Source: Dehalococcoidia bacterium UBA1141
GTDB taxonomy: Bacteria > Chloroflexota > Dehalococcoidia > Lucifugimonadales > UBA3495
Reading direction: 5' to 3'
NCBI GenBank assembly: GCA_002311385.1
Contig: DCAE01000135.1
Span: 1-64,000 of the forward strand
Length of the DNA stretch: 64,000 nucleotides
Shown: piece by piece, positions 24,394 through 33,375 of the stretch
Position numbering within the stretch: position 1 is the stretch's first letter
How the letters are laid out: every line of letters begins with the position of its first letter
The notes under the pieces: generated by a model
Told to the model about the DNA's origin: nothing
Database searches by the model: none
What the model saw: only the letters and a program-made list of their open reading frames with translations
Program-made: the position numbers and the translations under genes

Positions 24394-25758
24394 ATGACCA
24401 ATCTCCAAAACCGGGAACCGGCAGAAAAGCCGGATATTCTCCAGGTCCTCAGCGGTTTTAAGGGCCCTGACTCCCCGGACGAGGCGGACATGTACCGTTG
24501 CGTCCACTGTGGGCTCTGCCTAAGTTCCTGCCCCACTTATGTGGACACGGGCTTGGAGACCGAGTCACCCAGGGGCCGCATCGCCCTGATGAAAGCCGTG
24601 AATGAAGGCCGGTTGGAAATCACCCCCAGGGTTGTGTCCCATTGGGATTCCTGCCTGCAATGTCGCGCTTGCGAGGCTGTTTGTCCTTCCGGGGTGCCCT
24701 ATGGCCGGATCATGGAGAAAACCCGGTTTCAGATGCTGAGCCAAAAATCCGGTTCTTCGGCCAGCAAGCCGGTAAGCCGCCTTTTCCTACGGGCCGGACT
24801 GCCCCATCCCAAACGATTGCGCTTGGGCGCTCACGCAATCCGCCTGTACCAACGTTCGGGCTTGCAAAGGCTGGTGAGAAGCTCCAAAGCCTTGCGCCTT
24901 TTCCCAGGCAATCTGACCGAGCTGGAAGGCCAATTACCCGATATGCGTGGCACCTTCTTTGGCCCCCGTGAAGAAAAATACCCGGCCCGAGGCCTTCCCC
25001 AGGGCGCTCCTCCAAAATTGACTGTGGGGCTACTCTCGGGGTGCGTCATGCCCTTGGTTCAAGGCAACACCATGGCTGCGACGGTGCGGGTGCTCACCCG
25101 TAACGGCTGCGATGTGGTTGTGCCCGTGGGCCAAGGATGCTGCGGTGCGTTGAACGTGCACGGCGGGGATTTAGAATACGGGAGAATCATGGCCCGCCGC
25201 AACATAGACGTGTTCTTGAAATCGGGGGTGGACCGCATCGTGGTGTCCTCGGCGGGCTGCGGCTCGGCTATGAAGGAGTACCACCAACTATTGGCCGACG
25301 ACCCGGAATACGCTGAACCAGCCGTGCGCTTTAGCGAATTGACCCAGGACATCACCGAGCTATTGGTCGCGCTTCCATTCGAGCCACCGAAAGCGTCCCT
25401 GAACCGGAGGGTGACCTACCAAGACCCTTGCCACTTGGCCCACGCTCAGCGGATAACAGCAGCCCCCCGGCAGATACTCCAGTCCATCCCCGGATTGGAG
25501 TTGGTGGAGATGGAGGACGCCTCCATGTGCTGCGGCGCGGCTGGCCTGTACTCGGTGCTGCAAAAAGACCTTGCAGCTAGCATTCTAGACCGCAAGATGG
25601 GACACATCCTGGCAACCGGCGCTGAGCAGGTGGTCACCGCCAACCCTGGTTGTATGATGCAAATCGAACGTGCTTTTCGTTCAAGCCAGGAAAATAGCAG
25701 CGTCGTACACGTGGTCGACGTCTTGGACGACGCCTACAGAGCCGAGGAAGCTAAATAA
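24394..25758 (+). CDS. glcF: Glycolate oxidase iron-sulfur subunit GlcF
   Basis: A 454-residue electron-transfer subunit. Two 4Fe-4S motifs are intact: C-V-H-C-G-L-C-L-S-S-C-P (Cys 36, 39, 42, 46) and C-L-Q-C-R-A-C-E-A-V-C-P (Cys 87, 90, 93, 97). Two CCG domains follow, with GCCGALNVHGG and MCCGAAGLYS, plus an upstream DPCHLAHAQR that contributes ligands. It completes the GlcDEF set and ends 20 bp before the convergent aminotransferase gene. Confidence 0.93.
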   Translation: MTNLQNREPAEKPDILQVLSGFKGPDSPDEADMYRCVHCGLCLSSCPTYVDTGLETESPRGRIALMKAVNEGRLEITPRVVSHWDSCLQCRACEAVCPSGVPYGRIMEKTRFQMLSQKSGSSASKPVSRLFLRAGLPHPKRLRLGAHAIRLYQRSGLQRLVRSSKALRLFPGNLTELEGQLPDMRGTFFGPREEKYPARGLPQGAPPKLTVGLLSGCVMPLVQGNTMAATVRVLTRNGCDVVVPVGQGCCGALNVHGGDLEYGRIMARRNIDVFLKSGVDRIVVSSAGCGSAMKEYHQLLADDPEYAEPAVRFSELTQDITELLVALPFEPPKASLNRRVTYQDPCHLAHAQRITAAPRQILQSIPGLELVEMEDASMCCGAAGLYSVLQKDLAASILDRKMGHILATGAEQVVTANPGCMMQIERAFRSSQENSSVVHVVDVLDDAYRAEEAK

Positions 25759-25778
25759 GCAACCCCGGAATCCCGTCC

Positions 25779-26972
25779 TCAGGCAGCGAAGCCGGAGAGC
25801 GTTTTTTGGGCTGCGGCCAGGCTGGCGCCGTAGGCGACTTCGTAGCCTTGGCCTGAAAGGATAATCTCCAAGGCGGACAATAGGGCGAACACGTTGGTCT
25901 CCCTGGCCGAATCTCCCATAAGACCGATACGCCAGACCTTGCCCCGCAACTCTCCCAACCCGCCGCTAATCTCTATGCTGTAATCGTTGAGCAATTTGCC
26001 CCGGACTACTCCATCGTCGATGCCGTCGGGCACGACAGCGGCGGTCAAGGGGTTCAATCGATACTCCGGATCGCCCAAAAGACCGAGGCCCATCGCCTCT
26101 AATCCAGCCCGTAACGCCGCTGCAACTCTGGCGTGACGGTTTAGTCGGTTCTCCAACCCCTCTTCCATCATCATTATCAGCGCTTCCCGGAGGGCGTAGG
26201 TCATGGATATGGGCGCAGTATGATGATAAGCACGGCGCTCAGACCAGTAGCTCTCCAGTTCCTGTAGGCTGAAGTAGAAGCTTTCTACCCTGGTTTTTCG
26301 GTTGTTTATGACTTCCATGGCCCGCGGCCCCAAACTTATGGGAGCCAAGCCCGGAGGGGCTCCCAGACACTTCTGAGTGGCACTGTAACAAACGTCTATG
26401 CCCCAGTCATCCATCCTGACTTCATGTCCCCCCAAGGACGTGACCGCATCGACGATTGCTATTGCGTCATGTTTATGGACCAAGTCGATTATGTCTTCCA
26501 GCGGGGTTAGCACACCCGTAGAAGTTTCGGCGTGAACGATGCCCACGGCCTTAACGTTGGTATGCTTAGCCAACTCTTTGGCCAGATCGTCCGGGTCCAC
26601 GGGCTTCCCCCATGGAGAGTCCACATAATGGACCTCAGCTCCGCAACGCTCGGCTATATCCGCCAACCGGACCCCGAAATAGCCATTGCGGCAGACCACC
26701 ATCACGTCACCGCGTTCGATGATGTTAACGCAGGCCGTCTCCATGGCGCCGGTCCCTGTGGAGGAAATTGGAACGGTCATGAAATTAGAGGTGTGATACA
26801 CCTCCCGTAGCATGGAACAAACATCGTCCATGACCTCAAAGAATGCTGGGTCCAAGTGTCCCACCACGGGCAGCGTCATCGCTTGAAGCACCCGGGGATG
26901 GACCGAACTGGGGCCCGCTCCCAGCAAGACTCGTTGAGGCATATTAATTCCGGCGACTTGCGATTCAGCCAA
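25779..26972 (-). CDS. Class V aminotransferase, alanine/serine-glyoxylate type
   Basis: A 397-residue PLP enzyme of fold type I. Start is TTG at 26972 with GGAGG six bases upstream. The N-terminus has LLGAGPSSVHPRVLQAM. The PLP region shows SSTGTGAMETACVNII, VDAVTSLGGHEVRMDDWGIDVCYSATQKCLGAPPG, where K binds PLP, and the C-terminal RIGLMGDSA. This pattern is that of alanine-, serine- or phosphonate-linked glyoxylate aminotransferases. Its position beside glcDEF suggests it turns glyoxylate into glycine. It is convergent with glcF, so it has a separate promoter. The amino donor cannot be told from the sequence. Confidence 0.87.
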   Translation of the reverse strand: MAESQVAGINMPQRVLLGAGPSSVHPRVLQAMTLPVVGHLDPAFFEVMDDVCSMLREVYHTSNFMTVPISSTGTGAMETACVNIIERGDVMVVCRNGYFGVRLADIAERCGAEVHYVDSPWGKPVDPDDLAKELAKHTNVKAVGIVHAETSTGVLTPLEDIIDLVHKHDAIAIVDAVTSLGGHEVRMDDWGIDVCYSATQKCLGAPPGLAPISLGPRAMEVINNRKTRVESFYFSLQELESYWSERRAYHHTAPISMTYALREALIMMMEEGLENRLNRHARVAAALRAGLEAMGLGLLGDPEYRLNPLTAAVVPDGIDDGVVRGKLLNDYSIEISGGLGELRGKVWRIGLMGDSARETNVFALLSALEIILSGQGYEVAYGASLAAAQKTLSGFAA

Positions 26973-27061
26973 TTGCTCCCTCCAAGATTATTTAGGCCAG
27001 CTATTGATGGTCGGATATGATGATCGATTCTGGTTAAGGCATTGCCGGGGTAGAAATACCC

Positions 27062-27088
27062 CTGTATCTCCCTTTACGAAAGGAGGAC
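27062..27088. repeat. Small palindromic repeat 3' of an SDR gene
   Basis: The hairpin CTCCCTTTACGAAAGGAGG sits 12 bp past the stop of the minus-strand SDR gene. A very similar element, including flanking GAAAT-CCCCT bases, lies at 43612-43645, again just after an SDR gene. It lacks a T run, so it is a repeat or processing signal rather than a classical terminator. Confidence 0.5.
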
Positions 27089-27100
27089 GGTGCAGGGAGT

Positions 27101-27898
27101 TTAGAGAACTGCCGAAGCGCCGCCATCTATGTTGACAGCGATGCCCGTCAGATAACTAGCCCTTTCCGAGGCCAAAAACGCTATCACATCCCCAGCCTCT
27201 TCAGCTTCGGCGACCCTGCCCAGAGGGACGCTACGTCCTTGGGCCAACTGGTCGTAAAAGGCATCCTCGGTTAAGCCCGGTTCGCTTTCCTTGCGGGACT
27301 CGTAGCGCCGTTCGTGCTGCCCACTCTTCACCAGGCCGATACACACGGTGGAAACCAAGATGTTGTCCTTCGCCAAATCTTTGGACAGACCCTTGGTGAT
27401 TGCGATGCCAGCCGCCCTGGAAATGGAGGTGGGCATGGATGAAGGCCCTGGCGTCCGGCCACCCAGGTTCGTAACGTTTATTATGCGGCCGCCGCCTACT
27501 TTACGCATGTGGGGAAGCACCGTGCGGATGAAGCGAACGGCACCCCAAACTTTCAAATCGAAGTCTCCTTCCCAATCATCGTCGCTAACGCTTTCAAAGT
27601 CTTTGGCCATGGACGTACCGGCATTGTTCACCAGGATATCCACCCGGCCATAACTGTCCAAAGCAGCTTGGATTACCCGATTCGCCGCATCCCGGTCGGT
27701 GACGTCCGCTGCGATTGGGAGAACCTCACCCTCGGTGGCGGTCTTGATCTCCTGAGCGGCTCTATCCAAAACGTCTTGGCGGCGGGCAACGATTACCACC
27801 CTCGCTCCTTCCTTGGCCATGCTTAAAGCAGCGGCTTTGCCGATTCCTTCGCTGCCGCCGGTGATGATTGCAACTTTATCCTGCAGACCCATGTCCAT
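27101..27898 (-). CDS. SDR-family protein lacking the usual Tyr/Lys catalytic pair
   Basis: A 265-residue Rossmann-fold protein. ATG at 27898 has AGGAGG six bases upstream. The cofactor motif TGGSEGIGKAAAL and NNAG (ILVNNAGTS) are classical SDR. Where YxxxK is expected, the sequence reads PTSISRAAG: the Tyr position is Thr and the Lys position is Arg. The catalytic Ser region is INVTNLGGRT, with Thr or Asn instead of Ser. It still has the C-terminal LTGIAVNIDGGAS. A subgroup with this change exists, but its chemistry is not settled. It may be a non-reductase NAD(P)-binding protein or use another acid. It stands alone, with a palindromic repeat downstream. Confidence 0.82.
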   Translation of the reverse strand: MDMGLQDKVAIITGGSEGIGKAAALSMAKEGARVVIVARRQDVLDRAAQEIKTATEGEVLPIAADVTDRDAANRVIQAALDSYGRVDILVNNAGTSMAKDFESVSDDDWEGDFDLKVWGAVRFIRTVLPHMRKVGGGRIINVTNLGGRTPGPSSMPTSISRAAGIAITKGLSKDLAKDNILVSTVCIGLVKSGQHERRYESRKESEPGLTEDAFYDQLAQGRSVPLGRVAEAEEAGDVIAFLASERASYLTGIAVNIDGGASAVL

Positions 27899-28076
27899 TT
27901 CAGGCCTCCTGAAGGCAATTGATTGGGAACCGGCACATTATATCAACCCTACCTGATTCGTCAAAATCCACGACTAATCAATGACAGCAGATTTTAACGT
28001 CGATGCGCAATCACATACAGCATCTTACTTTGTTGAATTTCATCTGAAACTTTGTAATTCTGCCCAGGCGTAGTAG

Positions 28077-28814
28077 CTATCCTTCGAATCGACGCAGCAT
28101 TGGCCGCCACAACCCCAGCCACAAAGCGACCAACAGGGTCATAGCACCGGCGCCGGTGATGGCAATGGGCCAGCTTATCGCATCGCCAGCCACAGCCAAA
28201 GGAAGAGCGCTGAGAAAGTGTGTGGCCGGGGCGATTTGAAGCGCAGCCAGGACTCGGCCTCGTAACTCGGATGGTACGTTTAGCTGGACTAGCGTGTTCG
28301 CCAAGGGCCAGAACAACCCGGTGCTTGTGGCACCCACGAAAAAGAATAGTATCCAGGACACCCAGTACCAAGGCGACCATGCGAACGCAATCAGGAAAGC
28401 GCACAGCATCAGCAATGATCCCACTAGGAGCCAGGCCTTGCGTTTGAAATCTCCCAATGCGGCCAGGATGAAACTTCCCAGCAATGATCCGAGGCCAGCG
28501 CCCAGCCAGAGCAGCCCGGTGCCGCCCGCTCCAACATCCAACACCGCTTCGGTGAAGGCCGGCAGAACCTGTCGGTAAGACATTCCAAAAAAGGTAAATG
28601 CCAGCGCCAATCCAATCACCGTGTATAGGACCGGTGTTGAACGTATGCATTGCAGGGCTGCCTGAAGGTCTCTGAGCATTACCGTCTTCTGGACGGCCAC
28701 CAGAGCGGGCAATCCTTTGATGAATATCAGGAACACGATACCAATCAAGTACAATCCCGCGTTAACCAATAGGGTAGAACCTATCCCAGCGAGCTCGATA
28801 AGTCCTCCTGCCAA
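28077..28814 (-). pseudogene. MFS transporter, C-terminal part after an in-frame stop
   Basis: 245 residues with about seven hydrophobic helices, corresponding to the second half of a major facilitator (EntS/MFS_3-like) exporter. A loop motif LVQLNVPSELRGRVLAA (family: V-P-x-x-x-R-G-R-V) is present. The frame is the same as that of the upstream piece 28830-29324, separated by TAA at 28830-28832 and five sense codons (IVGPA) that fit the usual family segment (N-Q-x-x-R-I-x-G-P-A-L-A-G-x-L). The joined gene would have about 415 codons, normal for the family. The substrate is unknown. Confidence 0.7.
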
Positions 28815-28829
28815 CGCCGGCCCTACTAT

Positions 28830-29324
28830 TTATCCTGTCTGATTCACCATAGTGTGCAATGCCACGGCGTTCATCATTTCCGTCCGCTCAACTAGGTCTG
28901 CCACCAGAGCCATGCGGGCGGGCATGTTCAGGGCTTGAAGCATTCCCAACAGCGACGCCACGACGTAAACGTGCCACATTTCCAAATAACCGGCGATTTC
29001 GAGTACTCCGAGGGCGACAATCAAAGCCGCAACGCCAAGACCGGTGGAAGTCAGTAGCTTGAGCCGATCAGCGCGATCAGCGATAATGCCGCCCAGCATG
29101 GAGAAGACAAGGTTGGGGATGCCGTAAGCGAAGATCACCAGGCCCAGTTGGTAGGAGGAGCCGGTAATTTCCAGTACCAGCAAACCCAAGGCCATAAATT
29201 GCATGCCTTGGGCCATTGCCTGGGCAGCACCATTTACCCAAAACCAGCGAAAATTGCTATGACGAAGGGCACCGAACAACTGGCCCTTGTTCACGTTCTT
29301 CTGGTTCACGTTCCTCTTGTTCAA
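28830..29324 (-). pseudogene. MFS transporter, N-terminal part
   Basis: 164 residues with four to five membrane helices and the MFS loop motif GGIIADRADRLKLL, then LNMPARMALVADLVERTEMMNAVALHTMVNQTG, where MFS_3 exporters go on to R-I-x-G-P-A. Translation ends here at TAA (28830), but the same frame continues with the rest of the transporter. The N-terminus has an odd repeated start (TTG, or either of two GTG codons, in NVNQKNVNKG). The gene follows trpB by 170 bp on the same strand and may have been transcribed by readthrough from the trp operon. Confidence 0.7.
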
Positions 29325-29494
29325 TTAAAGCGACAAATCATTCTCGGCAGGGATGAACGAAGAAAGACCGGCGTAGCCCCTCTACGCTTCCAGAATAAGT
29401 GAGACCAGAGCATTGAGAAATCTCGGTTTGAAGGACGGAATTCAGCCCGGGATAATCTGGTTACCCCAAGGATCTTGACGATACCACCGGAAGA

Positions 29495-30703
29495 TTAGAT
29501 TTCCAATCCGGCCGCTTCAGCGACAATATGAATATCTTTGTCACCTCTGCCGCTGAGGCACACCAAAACGATTTCTTCGGGCGGCAGGTCACGGGCCATC
29601 TGGGCCGCATAGTAGATGGCGTGGGCGCTTTCCAGAGCCGGGATGATGCCCTCGGTGCGGGACAATAGGTGGAAACCTTCTAAAGCCTGAGCGTCGTCTA
29701 CGGACACATACTGGGCCCGGCCTGAGTCTTTCAGGTAGCTATGTTCCGGTCCCACTCCGGGGTAATCCAGTCCGGCGGATATGCTGTGGGCCTCTGTCAC
29801 TTGGCCGTTCTCGTCTTGGAGGAGATAGGACATTGAACCGTGGAGAACCCCTGGGCGCCCGGCGGTGAGTGTCGCTGCATGCTTGCCGGTGCTCACTCCT
29901 TCTCCGGCGGCTTCCACACCAATCAGCTTCACCGAAGCGTCCCCGGTGAATTCAAAAAACGTCCCGATGGAGTTGCTCCCTCCACCCACGCAGGCAATCA
30001 CATGGTCGGGCAACCGGCTCTCAGCTTCCAAAATCTGACTCTTAGCCTCCCGGCCTATGATGGTCTGGAAGTCCCGCACCAGCATGGGATACGGATGGGG
30101 TCCAACCACGCTGCCAATGAGGTAGTGGGTGGTTTCAACGTTGGTCACCCAGTCTCGGATAGCCTCGTTGATAGCGTCTTTAAGCGTTTTGGTGCCGGAC
30201 TCCACAGCGATTACCTGGGCATCCAGCAGCTTCATCCGGAAGACGTTGAGGGACTGTCTCTTTATATCTTCGGAGCCCATGTACACGATGCATTCCAAGC
30301 CCAACATGGCGCAGGCGGTTGCCGATGCCACACCGTGTTGACCCGCCCCGGTTTCGGCGATGATGCGCTGTTTCCCCATGTGCTTGGCCAGCAGAGCTTG
30401 GCCCAAGGCATTGTTAATCTTGTGGGCGCCGGTGTGGGCTAGGTCCTCGCGTTTCAGGTAAATCTTGGCCCCGCCACAGTGCCTGGTGAGGTTCTCGGCG
30501 TAGTAGAGGGCGGTGGGACGACCCGCATAATTGTGCAGAAGGTAACTCAGCCTGTCTTGAAACTCGTCATCCTCTTTGGCGCTGAGGTAAGCATCCTCGA
30601 GCTCGGTTAGCGCAGCCATCAGAGTTTCCGGAACGAATTTCCCCCCGAAATCACCAAAGCGGCCCTTGTCGTCGGGCATTATTATTTTTTGCTTAGCTAC
30701 CAT
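29495..30703 (-). CDS. trpB: Tryptophan synthase beta chain
   Basis: Joins indole and serine to give tryptophan, using PLP. A 402-residue TrpB of the common (TrpB1) type: [14 protein letters not shown] near the N-terminus, [16 protein letters not shown] with the PLP lysine at about residue 95, [10 protein letters not shown], and the phosphate-binding VGGGSNSIG. The C-terminus has [14 protein letters not shown] at 30703. It is the last trp gene of the operon, 31 bp after trpF. The alpha subunit gene (trpA), normally next, is not in the window. Confidence 0.96.
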   Translation of the reverse strand: MVAKQKIIMPDDKGRFGDFGGKFVPETLMAALTELEDAYLSAKEDDEFQDRLSYLLHNYAGRPTALYYAENLTRHCGGAKIYLKREDLAHTGAHKINNALGQALLAKHMGKQRIIAETGAGQHGVASATACAMLGLECIVYMGSEDIKRQSLNVFRMKLLDAQVIAVESGTKTLKDAINEAIRDWVTNVETTHYLIGSVVGPHPYPMLVRDFQTIIGREAKSQILEAESRLPDHVIACVGGGSNSIGTFFEFTGDASVKLIGVEAAGEGVSTGKHAATLTAGRPGVLHGSMSYLLQDENGQVTEAHSISAGLDYPGVGPEHSYLKDSGRAQYVSVDDAQALEGFHLLSRTEGIIPALESAHAIYYAAQMARDLPPEEIVLVCLSGRGDKDIHIVAEAAGLEI

Positions 30704-30734
30704 TTGGGCACCTCGATTGTTTGGCTATTAGCTT

Positions 30735-31427
30735 TCAGCTTTTTCCGTCACCGGGGCGGCTTAATTGCTGGCGCGCGTTTTTCGCGTTTTTAATGAAGTC
30801 CTGGATTTTATCGTGATCCTTCACACCGTCGGTTTCGACGCCGCTGGAGACGTCTACGCCCCATGGTTGAACCTTGGCTATGGCTTGAGCAACGTTTTCC
30901 GGGGAAAGACCGCCTGCCAAAATGAATGGCAAGCCCATTTCGCTTAGCCGGGCGGCGATGGACCAATCGAAGCTGTGCCCGGTGCCACCCTGAACCCCCA
31001 CAACCAGGCGGTCCAGGGTCACCAGATGACCAACCCCGGCATAAGTCTGTACGCGCTCAGCGACCTGGTCCAAGTCGGCGGCTGTCGTGGCTGAAGGGTC
31101 CACGTGGACCACTTTGATTACTACCGCGTCTATCTGCCCACAGAATTCCACGGTCTCTTTGCCGCATAGTTGGACAAAATCCAGTCCGCATTCCATGACG
31201 ATGCGGTTCACGTCCTCCTGGGACTGGTCGGCAAAATTCCCAACAATCTTGGGGGTTTTCGCTAGTGGGGAAGCCCCACGGACGGCCTGAACGATTTCTC
31301 GACCAGTACTAGAGTTCAGGAGCCGGTGGCGCTCGGGCACGAAAATCATACCCACAAAATCAGCTCCTGCTTCGGTGGCTATAATTGCGTCTTCTGATCG
31401 CATGATGCCGCAAATCTTTACATTCAT
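30735..31427 (-). CDS. trpF: Phosphoribosylanthranilate isomerase
   Basis: Converts phosphoribosylanthranilate to the carboxyphenylamino-deoxyribulose phosphate. A 230-residue TIM barrel starting MNVKICGIM (KICG motif with the catalytic Cys). Asp in the loop after LVTLDRLVVG is consistent with the catalytic acid region, and the phosphate site is FILAGGLSPENV with VDVSSGVETDGVKD. Length is near the family norm (200-230). It lies 13 bp after trpC and 31 bp before trpB in the same operon. Confidence 0.94.
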   Translation of the reverse strand: MNVKICGIMRSEDAIIATEAGADFVGMIFVPERHRLLNSSTGREIVQAVRGASPLAKTPKIVGNFADQSQEDVNRIVMECGLDFVQLCGKETVEFCGQIDAVVIKVVHVDPSATTAADLDQVAERVQTYAGVGHLVTLDRLVVGVQGGTGHSFDWSIAARLSEMGLPFILAGGLSPENVAQAIAKVQPWGVDVSSGVETDGVKDHDKIQDFIKNAKNARQQLSRPGDGKS

Positions 31428-31440
31428 AGCAGGCCGGGCA

Positions 31441-32295
31441 TCATCCGCCAGCCGATGGCCCTGGCGACGTTATTGGTTCGACCAAAGGCACGGGCGATCC
31501 GGTTAATTCCCGGACTTTTGCCGCCACATCGGTGGCAGTAACCAGAGCCTCGCCAACCAGTACGGCGTTGACCAAGCCTCCGCCCAATTGGTCTAGGTGG
31601 TCTTGATTGAAGATTCCGCTTTCACTGACCACAATCTTGTCTTTAGGGAGCTGCGGAGCCAACCGCTGGGTCATGGCCAAGTCGGTGGTGAAGGTACGCA
31701 GGTCCCGGTTGTTGATGCCGATTATCTGCGCACCGGAATCCACCACGGTTTCCAGTTCATATTCATCATGGATTTCCACCAATGATTGCATCCCCAATGT
31801 GTGTCCAAGGTCCAGAAGTTCTTTGAGCAATTGGGGAGACAGCACGGACACGATTAGCAAAAAAGCGTCGGCCCCAGCCGACCGAGCTTCATAGACCTGA
31901 TAGGGGTCGAAGATGAAGTCCTTTCGCACAACCGGAGCGTCACCCGATGCGCCGGAGGTTTTGATTTGGGCCAGGTGGGCCAGCTCACCCTGAAAATGCT
32001 GGTCGGTGAGCACGGACACGGCTGCAGCGCCGTTGGCCGCGTAAATTCCTGCTAGTTGGGCCGGGTCAAAGTCTGCACGCAGCAAACCACGAGACGGCGA
32101 GGCCTTTTTCACTTCGGCAATCAATCCGATGCCTTGGGTTGCCAAGGCTTTGGACAGACTCAGGGGCGCTGACTGCCGGGCAATCTGTTCTTGAAGCGCA
32201 GCCAAAGGCACCCGCTCTTTCTGCAGAACCAGCTCTTTTCGTTTGGCGGCAACTATTTCATCCAAGATGTTGGGCATTAGAGCCTTTTTGGCCAC
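31441..32295 (-). CDS. trpC: Indole-3-glycerol phosphate synthase
   Basis: Closes the indole ring. A 284-residue TIM barrel. Motifs are IAEVKKASPSRG (catalytic Lys), VSVLTDQHFQG, VVRKDFIFDPYQVYEARSAGADAFLLI, IGINNRDLRTF, and VSESGIF. Start is GTG at 32295, with ATG at 32277 an alternative that gives the more usual N-terminus MPNILDEIVAAKR. It follows trpD by 12 bp and is translated as part of the trp operon. Confidence 0.95.
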   Translation of the reverse strand: MAKKALMPNILDEIVAAKRKELVLQKERVPLAALQEQIARQSAPLSLSKALATQGIGLIAEVKKASPSRGLLRADFDPAQLAGIYAANGAAAVSVLTDQHFQGELAHLAQIKTSGASGDAPVVRKDFIFDPYQVYEARSAGADAFLLIVSVLSPQLLKELLDLGHTLGMQSLVEIHDEYELETVVDSGAQIIGINNRDLRTFTTDLAMTQRLAPQLPKDKIVVSESGIFNQDHLDQLGGGLVNAVLVGEALVTATDVAAKVRELTGSPVPLVEPITSPGPSAGG

Positions 32296-32307
32296 TCCAC
32301 GTTTAAT

Positions 32308-33327
32308 TCACGCCTGGCCCAAGCGGGTGCTCAATTCTGCCAAGGCTTCTAGCTTTGACATGGCGGCTCCGCTGTCGATGACCTTTTGCGCCAAGGCGAT
32401 GCCCTCGTTCAGGCTGGTTACCGCCTCCGCCGCCAACAAGGTGGCGGCGCTGTTTACGACTACGTAATCCCGGACTGGTCCTTGCTCGCCTTGAAAGAGC
32501 CGACGCATCGTAGCCGCATTCTCCTCTTTGGTGCCGCCGCGAATCTCTTCAATCTCCCTTTTGGGCATTCCGGTGTCGGCCAGGGTCAGCGTCCAAGTAC
32601 TCACCTTCCCGTCGGCCAGTTCCCATACGGAGGTGTCGCCCGACAGGGTGATTTCGTCCAATCCACCGTCGCCGTGGACTATGATGGCATGTTTCGCCCC
32701 AAGTGTCTGGAAAACTTCGGCCATTCTCTGTCCCAATTCCGGATATGCCACGCCAACCAGCAGATATTGGGCTCCAGCGGGGTTGGTCAACGGTCCCAGG
32801 ATATTGAACACGGTGCGGATGCCAATCTCCCGGCGCACGGGCACGGCGTGGCGGGTGGCAGCGTGGAAAGCCGGGGCGAACATGAAGCCGAACCCCACCT
32901 CGTTTATGCACCGCTCAACGCCCTCGGGATGGAGGTCGAATTTCACTCCCAGAGCCTCCAGCACATCGGCGCTGCCGCAGGAACTTGAAGCTGCCCGGTT
33001 TCCGTGCTTGGCCACTTTTAGACCGGCTGCGGCCGCGACGAAGGCCGCTGCGGTGGAGATGTTGAAGGTATTTTGACCGTCGCCGCCGGTGCCTACCGTG
33101 TCCACAACCTTTCCGGAAACGTTGACTTTCAGGGCTTTTTCGCGCATGACGGTAGCCATACCAGCAATCTCATCCACAGACTCGCCCTTGACATGCAGAG
33201 CAGTGAATAGGGCGCCCATCTGGCCGTGACTTGCCTCACCCTCCATGATTTCACGCATCACGGTGGAGGCGTCTTCCATGGAGAGAGAATGCCCGGAGGC
33301 AATAATGTCTATCGCTTCACGAATCAT
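32308..33327 (-). CDS. trpD: Anthranilate phosphoribosyltransferase
   Basis: Adds phosphoribose to anthranilate. 339 residues, normal for TrpD. The PRPP-binding DTVGTGGDGQNTFNISTAAAFVAAAAG is intact, as are KHGNRAASSSCGSADVLEALG and the Mg-binding H-G-D-G-G-L-D-E-I. ATG at 33327. It stands 48 bp downstream of a PEBP-type lipoprotein gene which separates it from trpG. Confidence 0.95.
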   Translation of the reverse strand: MIREAIDIIASGHSLSMEDASTVMREIMEGEASHGQMGALFTALHVKGESVDEIAGMATVMREKALKVNVSGKVVDTVGTGGDGQNTFNISTAAAFVAAAAGLKVAKHGNRAASSSCGSADVLEALGVKFDLHPEGVERCINEVGFGFMFAPAFHAATRHAVPVRREIGIRTVFNILGPLTNPAGAQYLLVGVAYPELGQRMAEVFQTLGAKHAIIVHGDGGLDEITLSGDTSVWELADGKVSTWTLTLADTGMPKREIEEIRGGTKEENAATMRRLFQGEQGPVRDYVVVNSAATLLAAEAVTSLNEGIALAQKVIDSGAAMSKLEALAELSTRLGQA

Positions 33328-33375
33328 GCGTACGATTCTTTTTAACCTGACTTTCTGCGGGGTAAAAAAATCTCG

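Noticed and set aside
27994..28650. A 218-codon minus-strand frame over the MFS gene
   Set aside because: An out-of-frame shadow of the transporter with no hydrophobic pattern or domain.
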